From assembly GCF_008119785.1 (NCBI RefSeq), contig NZ_VSFA01000010.1:1-64000 (forward strand): a stretch of 64,000 nt of DNA. The letters run 5' to 3'. A program made the translations under genes and the position numbers. Below are positions 41,763 through 50,387 of the stretch, one piece after another. This DNA is from Micromonospora sp. MP36. GTDB lineage: Bacteria > Actinomycetota > Actinomycetes > Mycobacteriales > Micromonosporaceae. The first letter of the stretch is position 1, and every line of letters starts with the position of its first letter. Below the pieces are notes generated by a model that saw nothing but the letters and a program-made list of their open reading frames with translations, made no database searches and was not told where the DNA came from.

Positions 41763-43019
41763 ATGGGTGGTTCGGCGGCGGAGCGGGAACCGAGCACCGC
41801 CCCGGGCGGGACCGACCTGCTGACGGTCGGCGTCGAGGAGGAGTTCCTGCTCGTCGACCCGCACACCGGCGCCGCCGTGCCCGCCGTCGACCTGGTCATG
41901 GAGCAGGTGCCGCCGGAGTTGCGCGGCCAGGTGGAACGGGAGTTCCAGACCAGCCAGATCGAGATCGGCAGCCCGCCGGGGCTGGAGCTGTCCTCCGTCC
42001 GGCATTCCCTCGGGGTGCTCCGCGCCGAACTGGCCGACGCCGCGGAGCGGGCCGGCGTACGGCTGCTCGCCATCGGCACCGGGCCGGTGGACGGGCCGGT
42101 GCCGCCGGTGGTGGACAAGCCCCGCTTCGACCGGATGGTCGAGCGGTTCCAGCTGCTGGTGCCCGGCCCCGGCAACAACGGCATGCACGTGCACGTCGGC
42201 ATCCCCGACCCGGAGGCCGGGGTGCAGGTGCTCAACCACGTCCGCCCCTGGCTGCCGATCCTGCACGCGGTGACCGCCAACTCCCCGTTCGCCAGGGGCG
42301 CGGACACCGGGTACGCGAGCTGGCGCTCGGTAGAGTGGGAACGCTGGCCGTCGGTGGCGCCCACCCCCTACCTGGACTCGCACGAGCACTACGAGCGGCT
42401 GATCCGGCAGCTCATCGCCAGTGGTGTGATGCTGGACGAGGGAATGCTCTACTGGTACGCCCGGCTGTCCGCGAAGTATCCGACGGTGGAGCTGCGGATC
42501 GGCGACGTCTGCCCGTCGGTGGACGACGCGGTGCTGGTCGCGGCCCTGGTGCGGGCCCTGGTGGCGACCGCGCTGGCGGCGGTCGCCGAAGGACGGCCGG
42601 CCATCCGCACCGACCACCACCTGCTGGTCGCCGCGCACTGGCGGGCGGCCCACGACGGGCTGGAGGGCGACGGCGTCGACCTGACCGACGGCGAACTGCG
42701 CCCGGCCTGGGATCTGCTGGACCGGCTCGTCGACCGGGTCCGCCCGGAGCTGGCGCGGCACGGGGACCTCGACCAGGTGACCGAACTGCTGGGCGGGCTG
42801 CGCCGGCACGGCAGCGGCGCGGCGCGGCAGCGGGCGGTGTTCGCGCGTACCGGTCAGTTGGTCGACGTGGTGGCGGACGTGGCCCGGCAGACCCGGGGCC
42901 TGACCGGCCCCGCCTCGGATCTTCGCGTGACAGGATGGGCCCGTGGCGGAACGGCTGATCGTCGTCGGCGGGGACGCGGCCGGGATGGCGGCGGCGTCCC
43001 AGGCCCGACGGCGCCGTGA
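41763..43019 (+). CDS. Carboxylate-amine ligase, YbdK/GCS2 family
   Basis: 418 residues of the glutamate-cysteine ligase type 2 fold: LTVGVEEEFLLVDPHTG (Glu cluster for metal-ATP), FQTSQIEIGSPP, GNNGMHVHVGIPD, NSPFARGADTGYASWRS and KYPTVELRIGDVCPS. E. coli YbdK has weak gamma-glutamylcysteine ligase activity, and actinomycete homologues are annotated this way. The ATG at 41763 has no strong ribosome site; GTG codons just upstream are alternatives. The 3' end overlaps the next gene by 77 bases in another frame. Confidence 0.9.
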   Translation: MGGSAAEREPSTAPGGTDLLTVGVEEEFLLVDPHTGAAVPAVDLVMEQVPPELRGQVEREFQTSQIEIGSPPGLELSSVRHSLGVLRAELADAAERAGVRLLAIGTGPVDGPVPPVVDKPRFDRMVERFQLLVPGPGNNGMHVHVGIPDPEAGVQVLNHVRPWLPILHAVTANSPFARGADTGYASWRSVEWERWPSVAPTPYLDSHEHYERLIRQLIASGVMLDEGMLYWYARLSAKYPTVELRIGDVCPSVDDAVLVAALVRALVATALAAVAEGRPAIRTDHHLLVAAHWRAAHDGLEGDGVDLTDGELRPAWDLLDRLVDRVRPELARHGDLDQVTELLGGLRRHGSGAARQRAVFARTGQLVDVVADVARQTRGLTGPASDLRVTGWARGGTADRRRRGRGRDGGGVPGPTAP

Positions 43020-44316
43020 CCGGGCCGACCTGGAGATCGTGGCCTTCGAGCGCGGCCACTTCACCTCATACTCCGCCTGCGGCATCCCGTACTGGATCGG
43101 CGGGGTGGTGCCGGACCGGGATGCGCTCATCGCCCGTGACCCGGCGACCTTCCGCACCCAGTTCGATATCGACGTGCGGCTGCGGCACGAGGTCACCGCC
43201 ATCGACCTGGACCGCCGGGAGGTGGTCGCCCGCGACCTGGACGGCGGCGGCGAAGTCCGCGCGGGTTTCGACACCCTCTTGTACGCCACCGGGGCGGGCC
43301 CGGTGCAGCCCGAATGGGCGCGCGGCGGCGTCGCCGGGGTCTTCGGCGTGCAGACCCTCGACGACGGCGCGGCCCTGCTGGACTGGCTGGACCGCGAGCC
43401 CCGGCCCCGGCGCGCGGTGGTGGTCGGCGGCGGCTACATCGGCGTGGAGATGGCCGAGGCGCTGCTCCAGCACGGGCTCTCGGTCGACCTCGTCGAGCAG
43501 GGCGCCCAGCCGATGTCGACGGTGGACGCCGACATGGGCGAGCTGGTCGCCGCCGCCCTGCGCGAGGTCGGCATCGGCATCCGTACCGGCCTGACGGTCA
43601 CCGGCCTGCGGGAGCGGGACGGGCGGATCGCCGCGGTGGTCACCCCCGAGGGCCCGATCCCGGCCGACGTCGTGGTGCTGGGTCTCGGCGTACGCCCGAA
43701 CACGGCCCTCGCCGCGGCCGCCGGCCTGCCGCTCGGCCCCACCGGCGGGATCCGCACCGACCTGCGGATGCGGGTGCCCGGGGTGCCGGGGGTCTGGGCG
43801 GCCGGCGACTGCGTGGAGACCCTGCACCGGGTCAGCGGCCTGCCGGTGCACATCCCGCTGGGCACCCACGCCAACAAGCAGGGCCGAGTCGCCGGGATCA
43901 ACATCGGCGGCGGGTACGCGACCTTCCCCGGCGTGGTCGGCACGGCGGTGACCAAGGTGTGCGACCTGGAGGTGGGCCGGACCGGCCTGCGGGAGCCGGA
44001 CGCCATCGCGGCCGGCTTCGAGTTCGTCACGGTACGGGCCGAGTCGACCAACCGGGCCGGGTACTACCCGGGCGCCCGACCGATGACGGTGAAGCTGATC
44101 GCCGAGCGGCCCAGCGGCCGGCTGCTCGGGGCGCAGATCGTCGGCTGGTCCGAGGCGGCCAAGCGGATCGACCCGCTGGCGGTGGCGCTGTGGAACGGCA
44201 TGACGGTGGACGAGATGACCGCGCTGGACCTCGGCTACGCCCCGCCGTACGCGCCGGTCTGGGATCCGATCCTGATCGCCGCCCGCCGGGCCGTCGACGC
44301 CCTCGGCCACCGCTGA
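42943..44316 (+). CDS. CoA-disulfide-reductase-like FAD/NAD(P) oxidoreductase
   Basis: 457 residues with two dinucleotide folds: FAD site VVGGDAAGMAAASQARRR, NAD site AVVVGGGYIGVEMAEAL, and the late FAD motif GVWAAGDC. The single redox Cys is in YSACGIPYWIGG (about residue 44), as in CoA-disulfide reductase and NADH oxidase. C-terminal dimer domain with KLIAERPSGRLLGAQIVG. It may keep CoA or related thiols reduced; pairing with a GCS2-fold ligase gene fits thiol metabolism but is inference. GTG start inside the 3' end of the ligase gene. Confidence 0.92.
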   Translation: MAERLIVVGGDAAGMAAASQARRRRDRADLEIVAFERGHFTSYSACGIPYWIGGVVPDRDALIARDPATFRTQFDIDVRLRHEVTAIDLDRREVVARDLDGGGEVRAGFDTLLYATGAGPVQPEWARGGVAGVFGVQTLDDGAALLDWLDREPRPRRAVVVGGGYIGVEMAEALLQHGLSVDLVEQGAQPMSTVDADMGELVAAALREVGIGIRTGLTVTGLRERDGRIAAVVTPEGPIPADVVVLGLGVRPNTALAAAAGLPLGPTGGIRTDLRMRVPGVPGVWAAGDCVETLHRVSGLPVHIPLGTHANKQGRVAGINIGGGYATFPGVVGTAVTKVCDLEVGRTGLREPDAIAAGFEFVTVRAESTNRAGYYPGARPMTVKLIAERPSGRLLGAQIVGWSEAAKRIDPLAVALWNGMTVDEMTALDLGYAPPYAPVWDPILIAARRAVDALGHR

Positions 44317-44331
44317 GCGGCTGCCGGTTCG

Positions 44332-44371
44332 GGGTGCAGTTCTTGTCGCCGGGGCGACAACAGATGCACCC
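44332..44371. terminator. Extended hairpin between CoADR-like and WGR genes
   Basis: GGGTGCA (44332-44338) and TGCACCC (44365-44371) flank an inner palindrome TTGTCGCC (44343-44350)/GGCGACAA (44353-44360), with a symmetric 4-base internal loop. It lies 16 bases after the flavoprotein stop, so terminator is the simplest reading; an operator for the WGR gene is possible. Confidence 0.55.
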
Positions 44372-44456
44372 AGCGTTCTTTGTCGGGGGGCGCGGTTAGC
44401 GTGTGGACGCTGTCGCGGTGCCGGGTCCGGCGCCTTTTCCCCTCGGAGGCATCCAT

Positions 44457-45878
44457 ATGTCGCAGGAGACGACCTACCTCGAACTGTCCGAAGTGGACGG
44501 AGGAGCGCACAAGTTCTACGAGGTCGTGGTGGCGGACACCGCGATGACCGTGCGCTACGGCCGGATCGGCGACCAGGGCCAGGTGAAGACCACCACCTAC
44601 CCGGACAACGCCCGCGCCCGGGCCGCCGCCGCGAAGAAGATCGGCGAGAAGGTCCGCAAGGGGTACGCCCTGGCCGTGCGCGGCGGACGGCAGAAGCGGC
44701 CGGTCTCCCGCCGGCAGATCGTCAGCACCCGCTCCACCGCCCGCACCGCCCCGGTGCTCTGGCGGTACGACTCGGGTGCGCCCGCGTTCGGCATCTTCAT
44801 CGACGGGCAGAGCTGCATGGTGGGCAACGAGCACGGCGTGATCACCAACCTGGGGCACGACGCCCGGGTGCTGAACCAGGTCCGGCTCCCCGACGGGGTG
44901 AAGTGCATCGTCGCCGACGACGCCTGGATCTACGCGGGCTGCGACGACGGCAACGTCTACGACCTCTCCGGCAAGGTGCCCCGGGTGGCGTACGCGATCG
45001 CCCCGGACATCGACATCTACTGGCTGGACATCCACGACGGCGTGCTGGGCGTCTCCGACCGCGAGGGCGGCATCGCCGCGGTCGACCACGAGGACGAGTT
45101 CCTCTGGCGCCGGCCGGGGCGGGGCCGCTCCGCCTGGATGGTGCGCTGCGACACCGACGCGCTCTACCACGGCCATTCGCAGGGGGTGACCGGCTACGAC
45201 TGGCGCACCGGGCGGGAGCTCTGGCACACCCGCACCGGGGCGGTGCTCTTCGGCTGGCAGGAGCGGGACACCGTGTTCGCCGGCACCGGCACCCGCGAGG
45301 TGGTACGCCTGCGCAAGGACGGGCGGGCCGAGCGGACGTACCGCTGCGACTCCGCGGTCTTCTCCTGCGCCACCGCCGAGGGCGGCCGGTACGTCTTCGC
45401 CGGGGACAGCGCGTCCTCGATCTACTGCTTCGACGAGGCCGGCAACCGGCTGTGGAAGCTCGGCACCGGCTGCGGCTCGGCCTACTCGATGCAGTACCAC
45501 GAGGAGCGGCTCTACGTGGTCACTACCAGCGGCCACCTGGCCTGCATCGACGCGAGCGAGCCGGCGATCCGGGCCGCCGAGGCGGGCAGCGTGCCGGAGG
45601 TGGTCGATGTGAAGGCACCGGCCCGGCTGCCCGAGCCGGCCGCCTGGACCGCCGTCGAGGTGACCACCGACGACCGGTCCGGTGTGGTGGTGGAGTGCGT
45701 CGACCGGGGTGGCCAGTTGCGCATCCGCGTGCTCTCGGACGGCTACCGCCGGGACTGGTCGGTGCAGTTCCCCAAGGGCATCCGGGAGCCGGGGGCCCGC
45801 TACCTGGTCACCGAGGTCCGGGAGTCCGGCCGGGGCGGGTTCTACCGGGCGTACGGCGACATCCGCCGCCTCCGCTGA
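44457..45878 (+). CDS. WGR-domain plus beta-propeller protein
   Basis: 473 residues. An N-terminal WGR domain, about 1-75 (KFYEVVVADTAMTVRYGRIGDQGQVKTTTYPD), is followed by PQQ/WD-like propeller repeats (YDSGAPAFGIFIDGQSCMVGNEHG, WIYAGCDDGNVYDLSGK, RLYVVTTSGHLACIDASE). WGR domains bind nucleic acids in PARPs and in MolR-type proteins. Function unknown; a nucleic-acid or DNA-damage sensor is possible. The ATG at 44457 follows GGAGG at seven bases. Confidence 0.88.
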   Translation: MSQETTYLELSEVDGGAHKFYEVVVADTAMTVRYGRIGDQGQVKTTTYPDNARARAAAAKKIGEKVRKGYALAVRGGRQKRPVSRRQIVSTRSTARTAPVLWRYDSGAPAFGIFIDGQSCMVGNEHGVITNLGHDARVLNQVRLPDGVKCIVADDAWIYAGCDDGNVYDLSGKVPRVAYAIAPDIDIYWLDIHDGVLGVSDREGGIAAVDHEDEFLWRRPGRGRSAWMVRCDTDALYHGHSQGVTGYDWRTGRELWHTRTGAVLFGWQERDTVFAGTGTREVVRLRKDGRAERTYRCDSAVFSCATAEGGRYVFAGDSASSIYCFDEAGNRLWKLGTGCGSAYSMQYHEERLYVVTTSGHLACIDASEPAIRAAEAGSVPEVVDVKAPARLPEPAAWTAVEVTTDDRSGVVVECVDRGGQLRIRVLSDGYRRDWSVQFPKGIREPGARYLVTEVRESGRGGFYRAYGDIRRLR

Positions 45879-45883
45879 TGGCT

Positions 45884-45920
45884 CCGGTCCGGGGGCGGTG
45901 CGGGACCGCCCCCGGACCGG
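45884..45920. terminator. Bidirectional terminator WGR / sigma-partner gene
   Basis: A perfect 15-bp stem, 45884-45898 with 45906-45920, and a 7-base loop. It fills nearly the whole gap between the two convergent stop codons. Confidence 0.88.
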
Positions 45921-47174
45921 TCACCGGCAGGTCCAGCGCACCGGCCGGACCTGGTCGTCGGACTCGAGCTTCCCGCCGAGCACCCGGCCGTCGTCGCTGA
46001 AACTGGTCACCCCGCCCTGCCGCTCGCCGCGCCAGCCGTCCGGCACGGGCAGTTTCACCGACCTCGTGTCGGTGATCACGCCGGGGACGTCATCGGAGAC
46101 CCAACCGGCCATCCAGCCCTGACCGTTGCCGGTCCCCGACCAGAGGGCGCCCTTCAGTACGTCCGCCTGCCCGGTCCGCAGGTTGATCCGCACCGGGTAC
46201 ATGTGCGCGCCGCTCCGGGGGACCACCTTGGTGTCGCGTTCGGCGAGGCCGGTCACCCAGCCACCGGCCAACGACAGGGGCAGGAACCGGTCGGCCCGCC
46301 CGCCGGGCACCTGCGGCAACGGCAGCACCTCCGGCCGGGCGGCGCCCGGACGCCACACAACCGCGCGGGTGGGCTTGTCCGGGTGCCCGTCGGACATCGC
46401 GGCCAGGATGGTGCCGTCCTCGTCGATGTCGATGGCCGTGCCCTCCCACTGTGGGCCGGGCAGTGGCAGGTCGACCGGCTGGCTCCGGTACGAGTCCCAG
46501 ACCACCGGCCGTTGGATCCAGGGTTTCCCGGGAACCAGATTGCGGTAGCCGACGATCCGGCCGGCGTCGTTGACGGCCGTCGCGCCCCCGGACGTCACCA
46601 CGGGCAGACCGATGACCTCACCGTTGCGCACCGCCCACGCCCGCCACTCGTTGCCGGCCCCTAACGACGAACCCACCGCCAGGCCGGCCCGGTTCACATC
46701 CGCCAACTCCTGCATCGAGCCCGGCAGCTCGACCTCCCCGACCCGGTCGCCCTCCCAGATCAGCAGGCCGAAATCCATGCGGCCCTGCCCCTGCGGGGCC
46801 CGGCGGCCCACCAGCCACCGGCCGTCCGGGTCACCGCCGGTGACCGCGGCCCGTGGATCGCCCGGCACAGGCAGCAGTGTGGCCGTGCACACCCCCTGCC
46901 ACGGGCCGGTCGGCCGCGGTTCCGGCAACGGCATCGACGGGCTGGGGCTCGCGGCCGGCGCCGGCGCCGCCCGCCCGTCCCCGCCCAGCGCCGCCGGCAG
47001 CGCGGCCATCGCCAGCACACCCAGCGCGGCCGCCCCGGCCGCCGCCACCCGGCGGTTGCGCCGCCGCCGGCGGGCCTCCTGGATCGCCCCCGGCAGGTCG
47101 ATCCGGGGCGGGCCGGCCGGCTCGTCGTCCAGCCACCGCAGCCGGTCGGCGACGTGTTCGTCATCGGTCCTCAT
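45921..47174 (-). CDS. Membrane protein encoded with a SigE-type sigma factor
   Basis: 417 residues. A cytoplasmic N-terminus of about 48 residues (DEHVADRLRWLDDEPAGPPRIDLP, Arg-rich stretch RRRRRNRR), one membrane helix (VAAAGAAALGVLAMAALPAAL), a Pro/Ser linker, then an extracellular domain with HAF-like repeats (ATAVNDAGRIVGYR, ATAIDIDEDGTILAAM, VTSFSDDGRVLGGK). It lies two bases downstream of the sigma factor, so a role as its anti-sigma or sensor partner is likely, although no zinc-binding anti-sigma motif is seen. Confidence 0.78.
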   Translation of the reverse strand: MRTDDEHVADRLRWLDDEPAGPPRIDLPGAIQEARRRRRNRRVAAAGAAALGVLAMAALPAALGGDGRAAPAPAASPSPSMPLPEPRPTGPWQGVCTATLLPVPGDPRAAVTGGDPDGRWLVGRRAPQGQGRMDFGLLIWEGDRVGEVELPGSMQELADVNRAGLAVGSSLGAGNEWRAWAVRNGEVIGLPVVTSGGATAVNDAGRIVGYRNLVPGKPWIQRPVVWDSYRSQPVDLPLPGPQWEGTAIDIDEDGTILAAMSDGHPDKPTRAVVWRPGAARPEVLPLPQVPGGRADRFLPLSLAGGWVTGLAERDTKVVPRSGAHMYPVRINLRTGQADVLKGALWSGTGNGQGWMAGWVSDDVPGVITDTRSVKLPVPDGWRGERQGGVTSFSDDGRVLGGKLESDDQVRPVRWTCR

Positions 47175-47176
47175 GC

Positions 47177-47692
47177 TCACCGCTCCTTTCCGGTCCGGCC
47201 GGCCATCTCGCGGTCCCCGAGCAGCCGTCGCATCGCCGCCAGGCCGTGCGAGGTCTGGCTCTTCACCGTGCCGGGCGAGCAGCCCAGCGTCCGGGCCACC
47301 TCCTCCACCGGCAGGTCGTGCAGGAAACGCAGCACCAGCACCGCTCGCTGGCGGGGCGGCACCTTCGCCAGGGCATCGCGCAGCACGGTCCGCTCCTCGA
47401 CGCCCCGGTCCTCGGTGGACCGCACGTCGGGTGGCCCGCCGAACAGGTGCACCCGCCACCAGCCGCGCCGCCGGGTGTCCAGGAAGTGCCGCACCAGCAC
47501 CGTGCGGACGTACGCGTCGAGCTGCTCGACCTCAGCGATCCGCGCCCAGCGCAGGTAGAGCCGCGTGGCGGTCTCCTGCACCAGGTCGTCGGCCTGGTCG
47601 GCGTCGCCGCACAGCGCGTACGCGAGCCGGCGCAGCGCCGGCAGGCGCGCGGTGACGTACTCGACGTATTCCTGGTCCGATGCGTCCGGCAT
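47177..47692 (-). CDS. SigE-family ECF RNA polymerase sigma factor
   Basis: 171 residues: region 2 EYVTARLPALRRLAYALCGDADQADDLVQETATRLYLRW and region 4 KVPPRQRAVLVLRFLHDLPVEEVARTLGCSPGTVKSQTSHGLAAMR. This is the actinobacterial SigE family (SigE70). The ATG follows GGAGGTGGCCGG. The following gene, two bases on, encodes a one-TM protein with a cytoplasmic N-terminus, probably its regulator. Confidence 0.92.
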   Translation of the reverse strand: MPDASDQEYVEYVTARLPALRRLAYALCGDADQADDLVQETATRLYLRWARIAEVEQLDAYVRTVLVRHFLDTRRRGWWRVHLFGGPPDVRSTEDRGVEERTVLRDALAKVPPRQRAVLVLRFLHDLPVEEVARTLGCSPGTVKSQTSHGLAAMRRLLGDREMAGRTGKER

Positions 47693-47781
47693 CCGGCCAC
47701 CTCCGTGGGTTTCGCTCTTCCAGACGGCATCGCGCCGGAAACGGTTGTACGTGATCCGGGCCCAGCCGTGAGGATGGCCGG

Positions 47782-48651
47782 GTGGAGATTCCGGAGAGCC
47801 TGCGGTGGACCGAACGGCTCCCAGCGGGCCGGGCCTGGCGGGCGCTGCTACCGGACCGGCTGGCCGAGTGCGTCGCGCACTGGGATCTGCGGGTGGTGGG
47901 ACCCCCGTTCGGGTACGCGTTCGCCTCGCTGGCCGTGCCGGTCGAGTTGACGGACGGCACACCGGCCGTGCTCAAGCTGCAGTACCCGGACGACGACAGC
48001 CGGGACGAGGCGGCGGCGCTGGCCCACTGGGCCGGCCGGGGCGCGATCCGGCTGCTGGCGCACGACCCGCAGCGGCGGGCGCTGCTGGTGGAGCGCTGCC
48101 TGCCCGGCACCCCGCTGCACGAGCTGCCCCTCGATGCGGCGCTGGACGTGGTGGTCGAGCTGCTCCCCCGGCTCGGCGTGCCGGCCGGCCCGCCGTTCAC
48201 CCCGCTGGCCGAGGAGGCGGCCAGCTGGGCGGAGCAGATCCCGGCGAACTGGGAGCGGGCCAACCGCCCGTACGAGCGGCGGCTGCTGGACACCGCGCTC
48301 GGGCTGCTCGCCGACCTGGCGCCCAGCCAGGGCGGGCAGGTGCTGGTCAACCAGGACCTGCACGCCGGCAACGTGCTCCGGGCGACCCGGGACCCGTGGC
48401 TGGCCATCGACCCGAAGCCGCTGGTCGGCGAGCGGGAGTTCGCGCCGGTGCCGATGGTGCGCGGCCCGGAGCTGGGGCACTCGCCCGAGGCGGTCCGTCA
48501 TCGGCTGGACCGGCTCAGCGCCGAGCTGGGCCTGGACCGGGAGCGGGTCCGGGGCTGGACGATCGTGCACACCACGGCCTGGAGCATCGGCGGGGACCAG
48601 GTCTTCCCGAACCAGGTCGAGGTGGTCCGCTGGCTGCTCGGCGAGGAGTGA
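47782..48651 (+). CDS. Aminoglycoside 6-phosphotransferase-like kinase
   Basis: 289 residues of the APH(6)/hydroxyurea kinase family: VLKLQYPDDDSRDEAAALAHWAGRGAIRLLAHDPQRRALLVERCLPGTPL, the catalytic loop LVNQDLHAGNVLRA and the metal motif WLAIDPKPLVGEREFA. True members inactivate streptomycin; environmental homologues may have other targets. GTG start at 47782. Divergent from the sigma gene by 89 bases. Confidence 0.88.
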   Translation: MEIPESLRWTERLPAGRAWRALLPDRLAECVAHWDLRVVGPPFGYAFASLAVPVELTDGTPAVLKLQYPDDDSRDEAAALAHWAGRGAIRLLAHDPQRRALLVERCLPGTPLHELPLDAALDVVVELLPRLGVPAGPPFTPLAEEAASWAEQIPANWERANRPYERRLLDTALGLLADLAPSQGGQVLVNQDLHAGNVLRATRDPWLAIDPKPLVGEREFAPVPMVRGPELGHSPEAVRHRLDRLSAELGLDRERVRGWTIVHTTAWSIGGDQVFPNQVEVVRWLLGEE

Positions 48652-48683
48652 CCGATCCCGGGAGCCGGCCGGGGTCGGTCACT
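48647..48683. terminator. Hairpin between APH-like and FMN-reductase genes
   Basis: Arms 48647-48661 and 48669-48683 pair over 15 positions with one G-U type pair and a 7-base loop; it overlaps the APH stop codon and lies 16 bases from the convergent stop. Confidence 0.78.
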
Positions 48684-48699
48684 CCGCGAGGTCCAGCGC

Positions 48700-49293
48700 T
48701 CAGGCCGGGTACGGGGCGGCGTCCCGTGCCGTCCGCAGGGCGGCGGCCCACCAGGCGAGCTGGTCCAGCAGGGTCTTGGCGTACCCGGGCGCCTGGGGAT
48801 CCAGCGGCCGCCCGTCCTCCCAGTTGGTGAAGTAGTTCGGGAAGGCCAGGCCGTCGCGGATCGTCACCGCGTGCAGCTCGGTGAGGACGTTCTCCAGGTG
48901 CAGGACGGCATGGCGACCGCCGGCGGCCCCGCCGTAGCTGACGAAGGCGACCGGCTTGGCCACCCACTGGGTGAAATGCCAGTCGATGGCCGCCTTCAGG
49001 GAGGCGGGGTAGCTGTGGTTGTACTCCGGGGTGACCAGGATGACGGCGTCCGCGTCCGCGAGCCGGGAGGTCAGGGGCGCCATCCCCGCCGGGCGCGGGT
49101 ACGTGTCGCCGGCGTACTTCGGTGACATCGCCGGCAACGACAGCGGGATCTCGATCTCCGCGAGGTCGACGACGTCCACGTCGAACCCGCCGTGCTCGCG
49201 CGCCCGCTCGGCGACCCAGGACGCGACGACCGGCCCGAACCGGCCCTCACGGACGCTTCCCACGACAATGACCAACTTGTGCTTCTCGTTCAT
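48700..49293 (-). CDS. NADPH-dependent FMN reductase family protein
   Basis: 197 residues with a flavodoxin-like fold: VIVVGSVREGRFGPVVASWV (phosphate-binding loop), TPEYNHSYPASLKAAIDWHFTQW (FMN site) and VSYGGAAGGRHAV. Quinone, azo or chromate reductase-like activities are typical. The ATG at 49293 is the family start; an upstream in-frame codon at 49326 is not needed. Divergent from an XRE regulator that probably controls it. Confidence 0.93.
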   Translation of the reverse strand: MNEKHKLVIVVGSVREGRFGPVVASWVAERAREHGGFDVDVVDLAEIEIPLSLPAMSPKYAGDTYPRPAGMAPLTSRLADADAVILVTPEYNHSYPASLKAAIDWHFTQWVAKPVAFVSYGGAAGGRHAVLHLENVLTELHAVTIRDGLAFPNYFTNWEDGRPLDPQAPGYAKTLLDQLAWWAAALRTARDAAPYPA

Positions 49294-49393
49294 GCGATCC
49301 ACGGTCCGCCGTCGGAGCGACGGCAACCAGACCGGGCGCAGGCTGGCCCCCGTAGGGCCAGGCTACGGCGTCGGCGGCTGCCGGAATCCGCCC

Positions 49394-49399
49394 TAGACT
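49394..49399 (+). promoter_or_regulatory. -10-like TAGACT before the XRE regulator
   Basis: TAGACT ends eight bases before the ATG at 49408, with no ribosome site. A leaderless or very short leader is likely. Confidence 0.42.
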
Positions 49400-49407
49400 C
49401 TCGATCC

Positions 49408-50244
49408 ATGAGTACGCCGTTGGGCGACTTCGTCCGGGCGAAGCGCGACAGCATCCAGCCGGAGTCCTTCGGTCTGCCCGATCGTGGTCGACGCCGCTCC
49501 CCGGGCCTGCGCCGCTCGGACCTGGCAGCGCGGGCCGGGATCAGCGTCGAGTACCTCACCCGCATCGAGCAGGGGCGGGACCGCAACCCGTCTCCCTCGG
49601 TGGTGAACGCGCTCGCGGACGCCCTGAGCCTGGATGCCGGGGAGCGCCACCACCTGCGCTACCTCGCGAAGATCACCGGCGGGGCCTGCTCCGCGTACCG
49701 GCGGCCGTCGCCGCCCAACCGCGAGGTCCGGCCCACCGTGCGGGAGATGCTCCGGCTGCTCGAACCCGGCGTCGCGTTCGTCACCAACCGCCTGGGCGAC
49801 GTGCTCGCGTACACGAGCGGGTTCGAGCTGGTCATGCGCGGGAGCGGGCTGCTCGACACCGAGTCGCCCAACCTGACCCGCTACGTGTTCACCGACCCGC
49901 GCGCCCGGGCGTTCTTTCCGGACTGGGACCAGGTGGCCGACGAACAGGCCTTCGACCTGTGGCTCGGGCCGTCCGCCGAGACGTCCGAGTGGTTCAAGGC
50001 GGAACTCGCCCCCGTCGCCGGGCAGGAGTTCACCCGACGACTCAACCACCACCTGCCGCCGCCGCAGGTCCCGCTGCGGCTCGACCATCCCGCCGGGCAC
50101 GAGCTGCGCTGGCACCGGGAGCGGCTGGAGCTGCCCAGCAGCGACGCCCAGCAGTTGGTCGTCCTCCTGCCCGCGGACGGGGCGACGGCGGAGGCCGTCG
50201 AGCGGCTCCGTCACCAGACCCGCGTTCTTCGCGCGGTCGGTTGA
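49408..50244 (+). CDS. XRE-family regulator with MmyB-like ligand domain
   Basis: 278 residues. The N-terminal HTH is SPGLRRSDLAARAGISVEYLTRIEQGRDRNPSPSVVNALADAL (about 30-75). The C-terminal MmyB-type (PAS-like) ligand domain has LRLLEPGVAFVTNRLGDVLAYTSGFELVMRG and FFPDWDQVADE. Homologues often sit divergent to a short reductase or dehydrogenase gene and respond to fatty-acid or small ligands. Here the divergent partner is the FMN reductase. Confidence 0.92.
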   Translation: MSTPLGDFVRAKRDSIQPESFGLPDRGRRRSPGLRRSDLAARAGISVEYLTRIEQGRDRNPSPSVVNALADALSLDAGERHHLRYLAKITGGACSAYRRPSPPNREVRPTVREMLRLLEPGVAFVTNRLGDVLAYTSGFELVMRGSGLLDTESPNLTRYVFTDPRARAFFPDWDQVADEQAFDLWLGPSAETSEWFKAELAPVAGQEFTRRLNHHLPPPQVPLRLDHPAGHELRWHRERLELPSSDAQQLVVLLPADGATAEAVERLRHQTRVLRAVG

Positions 50245-50387
50245 CGCAGGGGTTCGCCGGCCCGGACGCCGCCCGGCTCACCGTCCACCCTGCCGACGCG
50301 CTCCAGGTCACCGCCGGCAGGTCGGAGGACGCGGCCGGGATCGTTTGAGCGGCAGCACCCGGGGTGGGCCAGCCACCGGGTCCGGCG

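Noticed and set aside
50245..50387. Possible small gene between the XRE regulator and Nei-type gene
   Set aside because: 143 bases with no start plus ribosome site giving a plausible frame; treated as intergenic.
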